64,000 nt of DNA, from NCBI RefSeq assembly GCF_018143015.1, contig NC_054744.1, positions 4,833,059-4,897,058 on the forward strand. The letters are read 5' to 3'. This document shows, in pieces, positions 44,621-55,420 of this stretch. The stretch's first letter is position 1; each line of letters opens with the position of its first letter. The stretch comes from Lytechinus variegatus (lineage: Eukaryota > Echinodermata > Echinoidea > Temnopleuroida > Toxopneustidae). Under the pieces are notes generated by a model. That model did no database searches and was not told the origin of the DNA. It saw only the letters and a program-made list of their open reading frames with translations. The translations under genes and the position numbers were made by a program.

Positions 44621-47434
44621 GTGAATAATTTGTAGTCTAACTTACAGTGTTACACTGTACAGTAGACCTACGTTGTATGATGTGTGTCTGACTGTTTTTA
44701 ATTTTTGTTTTATGTCTTGCACTGTAGGTTGAGATCTACATTACATGTAGGTCTAACGTTAAATAGGTACAACATGTAGGACAATGAAAAAAACGGAACA
44801 GCATTTCTATACTATAGGCTTAAGGCTTAAGTTAATGATATATATTCTTTATTTATAGCATTAGTATAGAAATAAACTGATGTTTGTGGCTGCCTGGCTG
44901 GTGCCGAACGGGCCTGGCGAATATCTTCAGGTCAAGTCAATCTTCAAGTTCAATTGTTGTAATAGATATAATTATACATGTGATATAGGATAGGCCTAGA
45001 TCTTATTAGACGTGGGCATCAATGGAAAGACGGGTTACAGTAAAGAAACCTCACGTACTGTATGTACCCTAGTGATGTAAATCTAACTTAATCATGTGAA
45101 TACTGTACTTGATACTTATAGTGATAGATCTTTTTTTTCTTAAATTCTTTTTTTTTTGGATAGATTTTGTAGATTATAATGTGTCAAGCAAATCAGAATG
45201 TAGATTATCCAATCTTGAATTCTAGATCTACACACAAGTACTGTACGTTGCTATTAGATAGTCGTTTTCTTTATTTTGTTCTTATTGATTTTGATTTTCC
45301 ACAGAGACAAGTTTACGAAACTGGGCTGGACAGTGCAGGATTGAATTCTGAAGAAAGTTACACCTCCAGCAGCTCTCTCCCGTACAAAGATGGTCACAAA
45401 GGAATCCTAACAAGAGAACTGGACACTCCCGTGGAGAAAGAATCAAACAGCATGGGCTCGTATACGAAACCTGCGTGTTGTGGAGTTCGAACAGTTGGTG
45501 AGTTATCTTTCTATCAGCTATCCACAATACAGCTGGGGCCCCGTTTCATAAAGAGTTACAACTGTTGTAAGTTTGCCATTATTTCAACTACCATGGCAAC
45601 AGGGCTCAGCAGCCAATCAAAATTAAGGTTGCCATGGTAGTTGCCATAATGGCAAAGTAACAGTTGCAACTCTTTATGAAATGGGCCCACCTCCCTATTT
45701 CATCAAATTACTTACTAGTAATATGGGGGAGGGGCTCATAAAAAATATTAACACTGCACATTTTACCCAACAGAATGCCATGCTTATTACCGGATGTACT
45801 GGAAAAATGCAGAAAGCTGCAGCCAAGTTTCCAGGTCTAGCTTTCATCCAATCAAAGTTATTTGAAGTTATTACTTGGCAATTCATTATTTTTATACCAC
45901 AATCGTTTGGCTATTGAGTTTTGATAAATGTATATTTATCCATCCATATATGCTCACAACTAATTGATCAGATTAAGAATGTATATCTATTCTAACTGTG
46001 AAATGTAATAAAGTAAATTCATTTGAATTCAAGTTGGTAATTAGAAAGCTAGAAAAGCAGTGGATAGCAATCATTGAAATAAACTCTATATGTATGAACT
46101 TGATTATTTTTTTGACACACAGGCCGTAAGAAGGAGTTGATGGAGAGAGCGTTGTATGCTAAAGTAAGCCAAGAGATACAAGATGAGGTCAATGAGCCCC
46201 CTCCTATCGCAGAGTACAAGTCGGTTACTCAGAAGGATTTCTTTGATGATGACTTCAAGTCGGAGTTACCAGCTCCTCTTTACGAGCATAATGTCAACAC
46301 TGAGCAGCCAATCACGTTCTGGAGCCAGCATAAAGAAAAGATTCCAGTAAGTTTTTCTAACCATTAGTATAATGTATAATTGAATATGAGCATCAGCACA
46401 TGATACATTGTCAGCAATAGTTAAAGGGGAAGTTCACCCTGACAAAAAGTTTATTGTAAAAATAGCAGAAAAAATAATGAAAAATATTGCCGTAGGTTTG
46501 AGAAAAATTCATCAAATAATTAAAAAGTTATAGAATTTCAATGATTTGATTTGTGACGTCATATGCGAGCAGCATTCTTACGTAGTGAATGGTAAAAAAT
46601 CAAGGAAATGTCATTTTCTCCGAAAATTGAAAATGGTTTTCACTGTACCTTTTGTATATCAATAGACAAATCATTTCACACCTGATCATGAATAGAAAAC
46701 AAAATTAAGTCATCCGGAACCATACAAAATTTGAAATTCATACATTTTATATTACATAACAAATGGGGCAGCTGCTCGTTTATGACGTCACAAATCCAAA
46801 ACTTTGAACTCTAATAACTTCCTTAGTCTTTAACGGATTTTCCTCAAACCTTCACCAATATTTCTTACTATTTTTTCTGCTATTTTTTCAACAAAGTTTT
46901 CTTCAGGGTGGACTTTCCCTTTAAGAACAAATGTCTGTTGGAAGTTTTTCTTAACAAAAAACCAGCACCCAATTCTGGTCAATAAACAGAAAACAATGCA
47001 AGATGGTATGTGGTGGTTGTGTGGGGTCTGCTGCATCGAACACATTTTTTATAATTAGAGTGACAGTAAAGATAATGAGCTGTTGCATCCACCTACATGT
47101 AGGTTATACATGTAGATAAGCTCCTACAAGTAAATAAAAACAAAAATCTGCAACATTTGATAACATTTAACATTGCATTTAATCTGGATTTTCCTGGGCT
47201 TTTTTTTTTAGTTTCCAGGACTCTTGAGCATTTTGGGGGCTAAATTGGCCCCAGCCCCCATGTGTTTTTTTTTTGTCTAATAAAAAATACTTCTCTTTTC
47301 TATCTTTGTAGGGTGTATCACAAGTCAAGACATTAGACACACCATTCAAGAAGAACTCATCCTTCAGCAAGCCCATCGCTGAGAGTTTTGATCAGCCTCA
47401 GCCGTATGAACAAGAGAAGCATCCCTTCTTATAA
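44546..47434 (+). CDS. SPAG8: SPAG8-like ciliary microtubule protein, 4 exons, 204 aa (gene span)
   Basis: The four exons join with consistent phases to 615 nt (204 residues plus TAA). Seen: GRCLMENWVEE near the N-terminus, HKGILT in exon 2, then GRKKELMERALYAKVSQEI, EPPP, the V.QKDF...F.S.LP.P....N.NTEQPITFWSQH block, and a Lys/Pro-rich end. From memory, vertebrate SPAG8 shares NW.EER, GHKGLLT, LMEKMLYAK.SQE, VTHRDY and EQPITFW in this order, but has a long repetitive N-terminus that is absent here. SPAG8 is a microtubule inner protein of axonemal doublets, so expression in sperm and ciliated cells is inferred. No transmembrane segment or signal peptide is seen. The first AATAAA I see downstream is at about 48007. 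Confidence 0.82.
45305..45497 (+). CDS. SPAG8: SPAG8-like exon 2
   Basis: The acceptor TTTTCCACAG and donor GTGAGT bound 193 nt. It encodes a Ser-rich stretch followed by YKDGHKGILTRELDTP and CCGVRTVG. It ends in phase 1. The intron that follows carries a GGGCCCGTTTCAT-type inverted-repeat element. Confidence 0.88.
45535..45689. mobile_element. GGGGCCCCGTTTCATAAAGA MITE
   Basis: Ends CCCGTTTCATAAAGAGTTAC and inverted CAACTCTTTATGAAATGGGC. Inner arms include ACTACCATGGCAAC / GTTGCCATGGTAGT. In SPAG8 intron 2, about 40 bp after the exon-2 donor. Confidence 0.88.
46123..46346 (+). CDS. SPAG8: SPAG8-like exon 3
   Basis: The acceptor CACACAG and donor GTAAGT bound 224 nt. This is the most conserved exon, with KELMERALYAKVSQEIQDEV, then KSVTQKDFFDDDF, then NTEQPITFWSQHKEKIP. 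Confidence 0.9.
46421..46924. mobile_element. TTAAAGGGGAAGTTCACC inverted-repeat element
   Basis: Ends TTAAAGGGGAAGTTCACCCT and AGGGTGGACTTTCCCTTTAA. Inner arms include TTTGTGACGTCATA / TATGACGTCACAAA. Related in plan to the GGTCAAGTCC family but distinct in sequence. In SPAG8 intron 3. Confidence 0.82.
47312..47434 (+). CDS. SPAG8: SPAG8-like exon 4 (terminal)
   Basis: The acceptor CTTTGTAG is followed by 40 codons and TAA. It encodes GVSQVKTLDTPFKKNSSFSK and ends QEKHPFL. The phase agrees with exon 3. Confidence 0.87.
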   Translation, partial: GVSQVKTLDTPFKKNSSFSKPIAESFDQPQPYEQEKHPFL

Positions 47435-48492
47435 ACCAGGAGAATGACGGCATGCTTTTCATCACCAAACATCAACTTATTCTACCCTGTTGACCAATTT
47501 AGTGGAGAAAGCGAACATGAAGATGCACCTGTGGACAGTATGTAACTGCATGTACATGTACTTTGGTCTTACATGTTAGTCTCAGAGCAGTAAGATTACG
47601 ATAAAAAGGAAACTGTCTTTGCTTCTACAAGTATTTTACTGGCGTAGGAACATTCCACTACATTGAGCATTGTCCAGAGAGAACTTGCAGATATACTTAC
47701 AATATATGTAGTTAATATCTTTACTACTGATTTCTGCTTTTTACAGGGACCACTTATGTACAGTAGGCAACAAGTTAACTTAATACCTCTAGGTCCTATT
47801 TGCTCTCATAGCATCCAAAGCTTGTTAGTACGTAGTAAATGGACAGAGTTAAAACTGAGAAGAGTCGTGTTGGTAACCTCTCATTTACCGGTAGATCGGA
47901 CTTCTTGAACTATATTTTACTTGGAGATTCATTCACTATTCTAATTCATTTCCACATTACAAGAACGTGTATCCCCAAACAAATATTTTTGATATGAAGA
48001 TATAGAAATAAAAATGTGTTTTATCAGGTGAATTTGAGATATTATGTAAAATTTTGTTTGATGAGATGTCCGATGGAAGGAAAATATCAATTTTTTTCTT
48101 CTTTTTTATATTAAACCAATCTTTAAACATGGAATGGTCTGAAAACTTTAAGAATATTATCTTTGTAGCTTTCAAATGCAATATTGATAGTTAAAGTTAT
48201 AAGATACATGTAAGTGCTGAAAAGGCCATTTTAGAAGAAACATAAAACCATTACCAAGCCTAGAGAGGGCGCTTGATATGAAAACATTCCAAATTTGAAT
48301 TTTTTATGCTTAAAAATCCTCTTGGCAACATAGTGATTCTAGAGTGATGTCGTGACGTGCATCATCATCTCATGTCATGAGTGATGTTGAAATGATGTTA
48401 CGGGTTGTGGCACAACTACATATATGGAGAGATTGTTTTGCAATTACTTGCTTCGTTTGCCCCTAACTTTGGAAATAGAATGAGGTTTATTT
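47435..48492 (+). other. SPAG8: Probable 3' UTR and flank of SPAG8-like gene
   Basis: The first AATAAA downstream of the stop is at about 48007, giving a 3' UTR near 0.6 kb if used. The rest shows no gene. Confidence 0.4.
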
Positions 48493-48898
48493 TCAATTGG
48501 TCCAGTGCCAATTTGTCCAATTGCCAACTCGTCTATTATCATTTGATCTACCATTAGTTCTTCCAATATCCACACTGTCTAATTGCCATTTCGTCCACTC
48601 ACCATTTCGTCTAATAACCAGTTGGTCCAATAGCCATTTGGGCCATATACCATTTGGTTTAATTAGACTAAGTTTTAATTGTGAAAAATGAATGAAAATA
48701 ATGAGTATGAGACTAACTGGTTATGGAACAAAATAGTCATAGACCAACTGGTGATTAGACGAAGTGATGAGTGGACCAAATGGTAATTAGACCAAATGTT
48801 TGTTAGATGAAATGTTGATGGATGGAACGGCATTATAAATGAAGGTAGACCATGCGGTGAGTGGACGAGTTGGCAACAGCCAAACTGGCAATTAACCT
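48493..48898. repeat. Interrupted ~18-bp repeat array folded as a hairpin
   Basis: The left half repeats GTCCAATTGCCA / CATTTCGTCTAAT words; the right half repeats the inverse (ATTAGACGAAGTGATG, GGACCAAATGG, GACGAGTTGGCAA). The ends match in inverse orientation and meet near 48690. Confidence 0.78.
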
Positions 48899-50031
48899 AG
48901 AATGATTGTCTGCCATTTCTTGTTCTTTGTGTCCCAAAACAAGGTTGCTTAATTGCTTCTGCTAGTTTTGTACATTCCTCTTTGATGCCTCATTTCACAT
49001 GGACTCTGTGCACAGAAATCAGGCTGAACTTTGTCACAAAATTTGTGAACAAGTCTTTAGTTTCCGAGGAGACCATTTGATATTTAGAAAAAAAATGTTG
49101 ATCTGTTTTGTATTTCTTTCTTGTTCATTCTCTTCATCAAGCCTGTAGCATGTATTTGCATGACACATTTGTTTTGTAAGTGAGCTTGATACAAAAAATG
49201 CATAAAGAATGAATTGGCGAAGAAATCCTTTTTGTTTAGGTATGTTATATTTATGTTAAATATGAATGGGTTAAAATGTTCAAGAGGCCCAGGTATTTAA
49301 TGATTTTGCCAGGTTGTTAGGTGACCACAGTTGATGAGGTCATAATCACATGACAAATATCCATGTCATTATTTCAGAAAATAACCTTGTTTTGTTGAAA
49401 CATTAGAAACATTTGTATTAAGCGCTTTATAAATGTTGCATACCATTATTATTTGTTTAGTTACATTGTAGTAAAAATACCCAATTCAACATGCGCCTTT
49501 GAGATAGTATAAAGCCCTACCAAATGCATCTGCCATGTTGGGTGTGTTCAATATAGTTTCCATGGTATTTTATTTCGGTAATTTTTGCTTACGGCAATCA
49601 CCCAAAATTTTGTCCTGAAGTGAAATTGAAAACAAAAAAAATGTAATAAAATCATAATAGAACTGCTAGTTCATAGCAAAACAGGTGATTGTATATTATT
49701 TTTCAGTGTTTTTCACATCAATATTTTGTGAAAGATTGTCTCTAACTACATGTACATTATTTCATTTTATCGTTATGAAATGCATGTACATATGTTTTGT
49801 GAGGTAGATTTTGTCGAATCTACACATACTGATTTTATTAAGTGTTCCCTGTAATTTGAACTATGTATATATTGGAAAGAAAATAATTTAAAAAAAGTGT
49901 AAGAATTAATGAAGAAAAATATATTCCTATTGTGCGATTCAGTTACAGCTTGTATTGTGTGTATTTTGTCGAAATGAAATCTCGGTTCATATTAGGCCCT
50001 GTGTGGAATATTTTGCCCTGCTTTATTTTCT
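48899..50031. other. No gene seen
   Basis: AT-rich. A short TAAGCGCTTTATAAATG tail at 49419-49437 is a SINE/LINE relic. Confidence 0.5.
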
Positions 50032-50059
50032 CGGGGGGGGGGGGGGGGGGGGGGGGGGG
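50032..50059. repeat. Long poly(G) tract
   Basis: An uninterrupted G run of roughly 27 bases. Other runs of 8-18 G or C occur at 14018, 32323, 34706, 40731 and 51115, but this is the longest. Confidence 0.9.
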
Positions 50060-50104
50060 TTGAAGTGTGTGTGCACATATGTGAAGGTGTTTTAGGCATC
50101 TGAA

Positions 50105-50425
50105 TCCACTTGGTCTACTAGCAGACCATGTAATTACAATTTGGTCCAACTGATGATCGGTTGGTGTAATACTCTGTGTAACTGTCCATTAGTCTGATGT
50201 CAAGGTGCTCTTCCCCCCCCCCCCCTTTTTCTATTAAATGCAATTTGTCGAATCTAAACTGGTTTGTAGTGGTGTTAGACCAAATTGATTTTAGGCGAAA
50301 TGGGTGTAGTCTAACTTGATATTAGACAAAATAGGTTAAGGAGCACAAGAGCAATAGACGAACTGGCAGAAGATTTTATCGGATGCCCCAAATCAAGATA
50401 GATCGAGACAAAATGGTTGTAGACT
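50105..50425. repeat. Second, degraded copy of the TTGGTCTAAT array
   Basis: CCACTTGGTCTACTAGC, CAATTTGGTCCAACTGATG on the left and TTAGACCAAATTGATT, AGACAAAATAGG, AATAGACGAACTGG on the right. Same word family as 48493-48898 with more divergence, broken by a C run at 50213. Confidence 0.62.
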
Positions 50426-50517
50426 TATTTGTCCGACAAGTTGTCAGATCTGACAACTTTCCTTGATTCCGATTGGCCGAGAGGCATTGTTACTATGGTA
50501 ACTGTCGGATAAAACTG

Positions 50518-50811
50518 GGGAGCGTTTCATTAAAAAACTTGTCGGACATTTTATCCGACAGTTATCATAGTAACACTACATCTCGGTCAATCAAAATAAG
50601 GAAAAGATGTTAGATCAACGGGGCCCTGGGCCCCGTTGCAGAAAGAGTTGCAATCAAACGCAACTCTAAAAATCATGCGCAACTTGATTTTCAACCAATC
50701 AACAGCGCGTATTTTGGACTTGCGATTGATTTTTTGACTTGCGTTGAAACGCAACTCTTTCTGCAACGGGACCCTGGCAACTTGTCGGACGAAAATGTTG
50801 AAACGCTTCCC
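50518..50811. mobile_element. GGGAGCGTTTCATTAAAAAA outer element
   Basis: Outer ends GGGAGCGTTTCATT..CTTGTCGGAC and GTCGGACGAAAATG..GAAACGCTTCCC, interrupted by the MITE 50628-50775. An adjacent segment (50430-50515) is an inverse copy of its interior (TATCCGACAGTTATCATAG). Confidence 0.7.
50628..50775. mobile_element. GGGCCCCGTTGCAGAAAGAG MITE, copy 2, nested
   Basis: Nearly the inverse of the 26.7-kb copy over its full length. It splits another inverted-repeat element, whose outer ends lie at 50518 and 50811. Confidence 0.85.
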
Positions 50812-50812
50812 A

Positions 50813-51087
50813 GGACCCCGTCCTTACAAAGAGTTGAGATCGATCCGATCAATCACAACTATGGATGGCCAGCAATGTCACCATCGAAAATGCGAATTTG
50901 TTCAAAATATTTTCGAGATATGATGTATAAACATTCATTCATTCATCGTTCTCTTGAACATTCAGTGTGACTCTCTTTGTTTACGGAGAAAATAGTGCGA
51001 ATTTCCCGTGGAAAAAAACTATGGCTTGGATTGATTTCCATACAGCTGAGATGGATTGGATCGTAACTCTTTGTAAGACAGAGCCTT
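50813..51087. mobile_element. CCTTACAAAGAGTTGAGATC inverted-repeat element
   Basis: Ends GTCCTTACAAAGAGTT..GATCGATCCGATC and inverted GATTGGATCGTAACTCTTTG..TAAGACAG. Starts where the previous element stops. Confidence 0.75.
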
Positions 51088-51166
51088 GTTGACAATTTAC
51101 CATGGGGATGGAGAGGGGGGGGGGGGGGGAGCTTCAAAACAAATACGCAAATGTTTCGAGACAATA

Positions 51167-51431
51167 TTTAAAGGACAAGTCCACCCCAACAAAAAGTTGA
51201 TTTGAATAAAAAGAGAAAAATCCAACAAATATAACACCTGAAAATTTCATCAAAATCGGATGAAAAATAAGAAATTTATGACATTTCAAAGTTTTGCTAA
51301 ATTTCACAAAACGGCTATATGCACATCGTGGTTGGTATGCAAATGAGGAGACTGATGACGTCATCCACTCACTATTTCTTTTGTATATTATTGTTTGAAT
51401 TATACAATATTTCATTGGAATTGACCTTTCA
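51167..51431. mobile_element. Same family, single-arm copy
   Basis: Left arm TTTAAAGGACAAGTCCACC with AATTTCATCAAAATCGG, the CACTCACTATTTC centre, then an abrupt end near GACCTTTCAAG. Confidence 0.72.
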
Positions 51432-52489
51432 AGAATCACAAGAGACAATCATCGGATACACATTTCTCTCCCTGTCTCTCTCTTAAAAAAAAATCAAAAT
51501 ACGCAATGATTGGCGTATATATTTTGCACTTAGTAATATCATATACTTTTTTATATCCTAATATTTTACTTCTCGTTACAGTCCATCATACCAGTGCCCT
51601 GTGAACGACCCCCCCCCCCCTTTTCTTTTACTGACAAGCAAAAAAAACGGTTTCACTACAGTATGAAGATCATTTTGTTCCCGAGAAAATTTGACAAGCC
51701 GCAAAAAAAAGATCAAAACAACACGAAAATCACTACAAAATATAGGTCTTTTTGGTTACATATTTCTCAATTTTTTAACCAACTAAAATTCTAGGGAGTG
51801 CTGCCTATGGATAATAATAAAGATGCAGTACCCCCAAGGAGAATCTTCCGAGCCAGTGCCGTGCATCATACCTCGTTTACATTTTGTCTATAGTACTACA
51901 ATAGTCAGAAATGCATAAAGTTACAATATGAATTGGCATTTTTAAGATGTTTTTGTACATGGCTACTGACAAAGTGCCCCGCTCCCCCCCCCCCCCCAGG
52001 TTACCCCTAGCTGCCTTTAACCGAGCTGTATAGATACACGACAATCTCCAATATAAACGAAGCATTGATCATTTGAGCGCCGTAAGTTCGCTGTCTTCCT
52101 TAAAAAAACATTTTCGGTAAATCTTTTCGAAGAAAAAATGATTTATTCGCCATACTACAACCTTTCTTGCTTTTAATGTCTGACTATAGCCCTAATTTTT
52201 CATTTTTCCAATATAGGCCTCTACCAATATGACAACAGAGAGTCATCAAAGGATAGACTATGCACATCTATCATTGCGTTTTTCTTTATTTTCTATGGTA
52301 TCGTCGCAATTCGTGCTCCCCTCCCAATGATTTAAGTATAAAAAATAACCTTTCCGATATCAATATTGATATGTTTCCATGGAAAACACACTGTCTGAAC
52401 TTTGTATGACGAATGGTGTGGTAATTATCCAAACCCTTCCTTTGTCTCATTTCTGATTAGGTGAAATGGGAAGGCTTCCATTATACATA
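51432..52489. other. No gene seen
   Basis: AT-rich with C runs at 51609 and 51987; no coding or element structure recognised. Confidence 0.5.
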
Positions 52490-52892
52490 AAGTTTATTCC
52501 CGCTCCCCTATCTTCAACCCCCTTTTCTCTCTCGCCCCATATCCTACCTTCAAAATCTTATCTCTCTCTGTCCCTCATCCTCTGCAACTCAACGTCTCCG
52601 ATCTTCTTCTACTGCTCACCTTCGACTATCTCTAGGAACCCGCACTTTAACCCGTTATGGCGATCGTGCTTTTTCTGCTCTTGCCCCTAAACTCTGGAAC
52701 AATCTCCCCATCTCCATCCGTAATGCATCCACTGTCGAATCTTTCAAAACACTCCTCAAATCTTACCTCATTAAGCAGTCCTCTTAACTCCATATCCTGT
52801 TCTCTCTCACTGTATTTGCTACTTATTTTTTCTCTTTCCAATGCGCTTAGAAACTGTAATAAGCGCTATATAAATGTTGATTATTATTATTT
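52490..52892 (+). mobile_element. 3' end of a non-LTR retrotransposon (5'-truncated)
   Basis: Includes the RT remnant, a short 3' UTR with AATGCGCTTAGAAACTG and TAAGCGCTATATAAATG, and a TTATT-repeat tail instead of poly(A). The same GCGCTATATAAATG words end several tRNA-derived SINEs in this window, so this LINE type is a plausible mobilising partner. Confidence 0.82.
52593..52787 (+). pseudogene. LINE reverse-transcriptase C-terminal remnant
   Basis: 64 codons and TAA encode RTLTRYGDRAFSALAPKLWN followed by NLPISIRNASTVESFKTLLK. The YGDRAFS..APKLWN.LP..IR....V..FK..LK pattern is the usual C-terminal end of Rex1/CR1/L2-type LINE ORF2 proteins. Upstream coding sequence is degraded (a pyrimidine-rich stretch from about 52490). 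Confidence 0.88.
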
Positions 52893-53028
52893 ATTTTATT
52901 CCATAATTTCACTCTTGTAAAGGTGATGCAAATTCTCAAAGGGTACTGCTGGATACCTTCAAATATTTATGTTGCCTTGTTTGAAAGCCAGAGGGAGACA
53001 AATTCGAAAGCACGGGAAGTGAGCGCAA

Positions 53029-53160
53029 CCGGGCACATCAATCCGTATCTTATTTTTAACAAATATAATACGAGCGCGAAGCGCACCATTTGTTTTTATA
53101 TCTCAGACCTGAAAATGTTAATGTGTAACTTATATGCGAGCAGCCCCCCAAACCAACAAT
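53029..53160. repeat. Stray GAGCGCGAAGCGC unit
   Basis: One ACGAGCGCGAAGCGCACC core with the following ATATCTCAGACCTGAAAATG word. It is an orphan unit of the array family, without recognisable ends. Confidence 0.6.
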
Positions 53161-53519
53161 AACTCGCCAGGGAAGGTTTTCAGTCTGTAAACAGACAAAA
53201 TAGTAATTTGGTCTCAAAGGAGCAAAAATTAGAATATTGGCTTATCCGAAAGTGCAATCTTTTTCTTCACTTTGTAAAAAATTGAAATTTTACAGTTGAA
53301 TAATAAAAAAAATCATTACTTTGATACCTTTTTTTTTCGAAATGCTTGAAATTTTCATTGTTCACTGAGATTGCAAAGTGTGCAAATCTTATGCTCGAGT
53401 GAATCCTTATCTTTAACCCCCTTTTTTCTCTCTTTTCCCCCTGAAGTTTCACTGAATTTCTTCTGGATTCAATCAAGACTATAAGGGTTATTGTTGATTA
53501 AGTCTGTTTAAAGCTTATA

Positions 53520-55420
53520 CAGGGTGTATCGAAAAAAAAAAAGGAAACCCAAATTTGATCAATAATAATTTCAAAAATATAACTGTGGCAATAGTGGGGT
53601 TTATATCAACAGATAGATCAACTCACTACCTTAGCTCTTATATAGCACTTATAGCTCGTCACGCTCATGCATCACTGAACGCCAACGTTCTGAAAAAGTG
53701 TTATAAAATATCAAGTGGTTCACTCTCACGCATCTTTCATTTTCAAAATTGAATTTTTTTAGGATGAAGACAAAATGATGAAACATCAACAATTATTCAT
53801 TATCAAACTTTGTTTATTTTTCTTCACTTCTTGATCATTTCTTTTTAAAAATGTCTGTAACAAATAAGAATTAGTCTCTGAAATCTTCAAGCTAATGCTG
53901 ATGAAATGAGAAAGAAAAGGTGAGTGTGATGAAACCAGATTTTTTTGCTTTCGCTCCAAGTCCCTCGATGTGTCCCCCTCCTCTCTCCAAACAAAGCTGA
54001 CACCTGCGCTGGATCCCATTCATGACTTGTCTCACTTGTTCAGGGTTTGTCCTCAATCTGTCCACCTCAACTTGAATTCTCTCCCTTAGTTCTTGAAGGG
54101 TACCGGGTGGTGTGACGAAGACTCTGTCCTTCAAATATCCCCAAGGAAAAAGTCGCAGGGTGTCAAGTCAGCCCGCAAGTCAGCCCGCAAGTCAGGTGAT
54201 CTTGGGGGCCATTCCACTGCTTGGTGCATCGCAATCACTCGCTGATGGAAGAGCTCCCTGAGTCGATCTGTCACTGCTCCAAGTCGATGAACTGGAGCTC
54301 CATCTTGAGCCCACCAGAGATAGCGGAACATTCCATTTTTTTGCCTTGGGAAATTGTTCTCCAACTTTGGGACAACTTGCTCGTTGATCATGCGGAGGTA
54401 GGTTTGACCATTAACGTTCGCATCGAAGAAGAATGGGCCTAACACTACGCCGTTTCCACAAAGACCAACCCATACCGTAACCTTCTCTCTGCTGCACCTC
54501 TTCTCAAAATTGAAGGCAGGAGGATGCCGAGACCCCGGGCCGAGACGGAGCGTAGTGGACGTTGTTCTTCCTATTTGCCCCTTCGCTGAGTGCGAATGCT
54601 GCTTCATCACCAATTAACCAGGTTCCTGATGAATCTTTGGTCTCTGTTGCAACGCTGCAGAGTCCTCTGAGAGAAATCGCGTCTTCTGTTCAGATCTGCC
54701 GGCATAAGTTCATGACGAATGTAGCCGATAAGCCTTGTGATCGTGTTGAAGGAAGCCTGTGTGAGCCCGACTCCATTTCTGCGAGCACTCGTCTAATGAG
54801 GATGGTGTTCCAGTTGCTGACGGACAGCCTCAATGTTTTCCTCTGTCCTTGCTGACTTTCTTCTTCCTGATCTTCCTTTGTTGAGAGTATGGCTCGTTCC
54901 TTCTTCATACTTGCGCACATTAGGCCTAATTGTCTTCTTGGTAGGGGGTCCCTATCCGGAAACATTAAATGAAATGCTTCTTGAGTCTGGAGATAACTTG
55001 TCTCATATACTTTCTTACCCCGACAGATCTCTGTGCAGTTGTGAGTTGCACCATGTTGGAAATCATGGAGTAGAAGCCTTGTTTAGTTAAATGAATAGAC
55101 ATTTCTAATTCATTCACCAAATTCATTTAATTAAAAGTCATTGGAATGCTTAACTGAAATCATTTGAATTGCTAATCATTTTGGGGCACATTCAAAGAAG
55201 CCACTCAATAGGCAATGAAAGTGAACCACCGTGTCTTTTGTATAAATATTTCAAAAGGATGGTATTCAGTGAAGCGTGGAGCCTGTAAGCTATGTTAGGT
55301 GTCATTGGAAAAGGAAAGAGTTGTAGTTTTTAGTGATATATGACTATTATAATAAAGAAAACCATATTTTTCAAATTATACTCGATCAAACTTGGGTTTC
55401 CTTTTATTCGATACACCCTG
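53520..55420 (-). mobile_element. Tc1/mariner-type DNA transposon, 1.9 kb, intact ends
   Basis: The ends are near-identical inverted repeats of about 37 bp starting CAGGGTGTATCGAA, flanked on both sides by the TA expected for this superfamily. Between them lies a degraded transposase on the minus strand. The ends are well preserved, but the coding region is broken. Confidence 0.93.
53892..55054 (-). pseudogene. Broken mariner-like (DDE_3) transposase
   Basis: Pieces of one protein are spread over three frames from an ATG at 55054. They comprise an N-terminal helix-turn-helix part, a catalytic core with the first acidic residue in GDEAAF (about 54600), WVGLCGNGVVLGPFFF, the second in WWAQDGAPVH (about 54300) and the third in PCDFFL (about 54145), then the tail DRVFVTPPGTLQELRERI. 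A short tandem duplication near 54165-54190 adds repeated RADL residues before the third motif. Several frameshifts and stops mean it cannot make an active enzyme. Confidence 0.9.

Noticed and set aside
54562-55090. Plus-strand open frames over the mariner element
   Set aside because: They are antisense to the broken transposase and show no independent coding signal.
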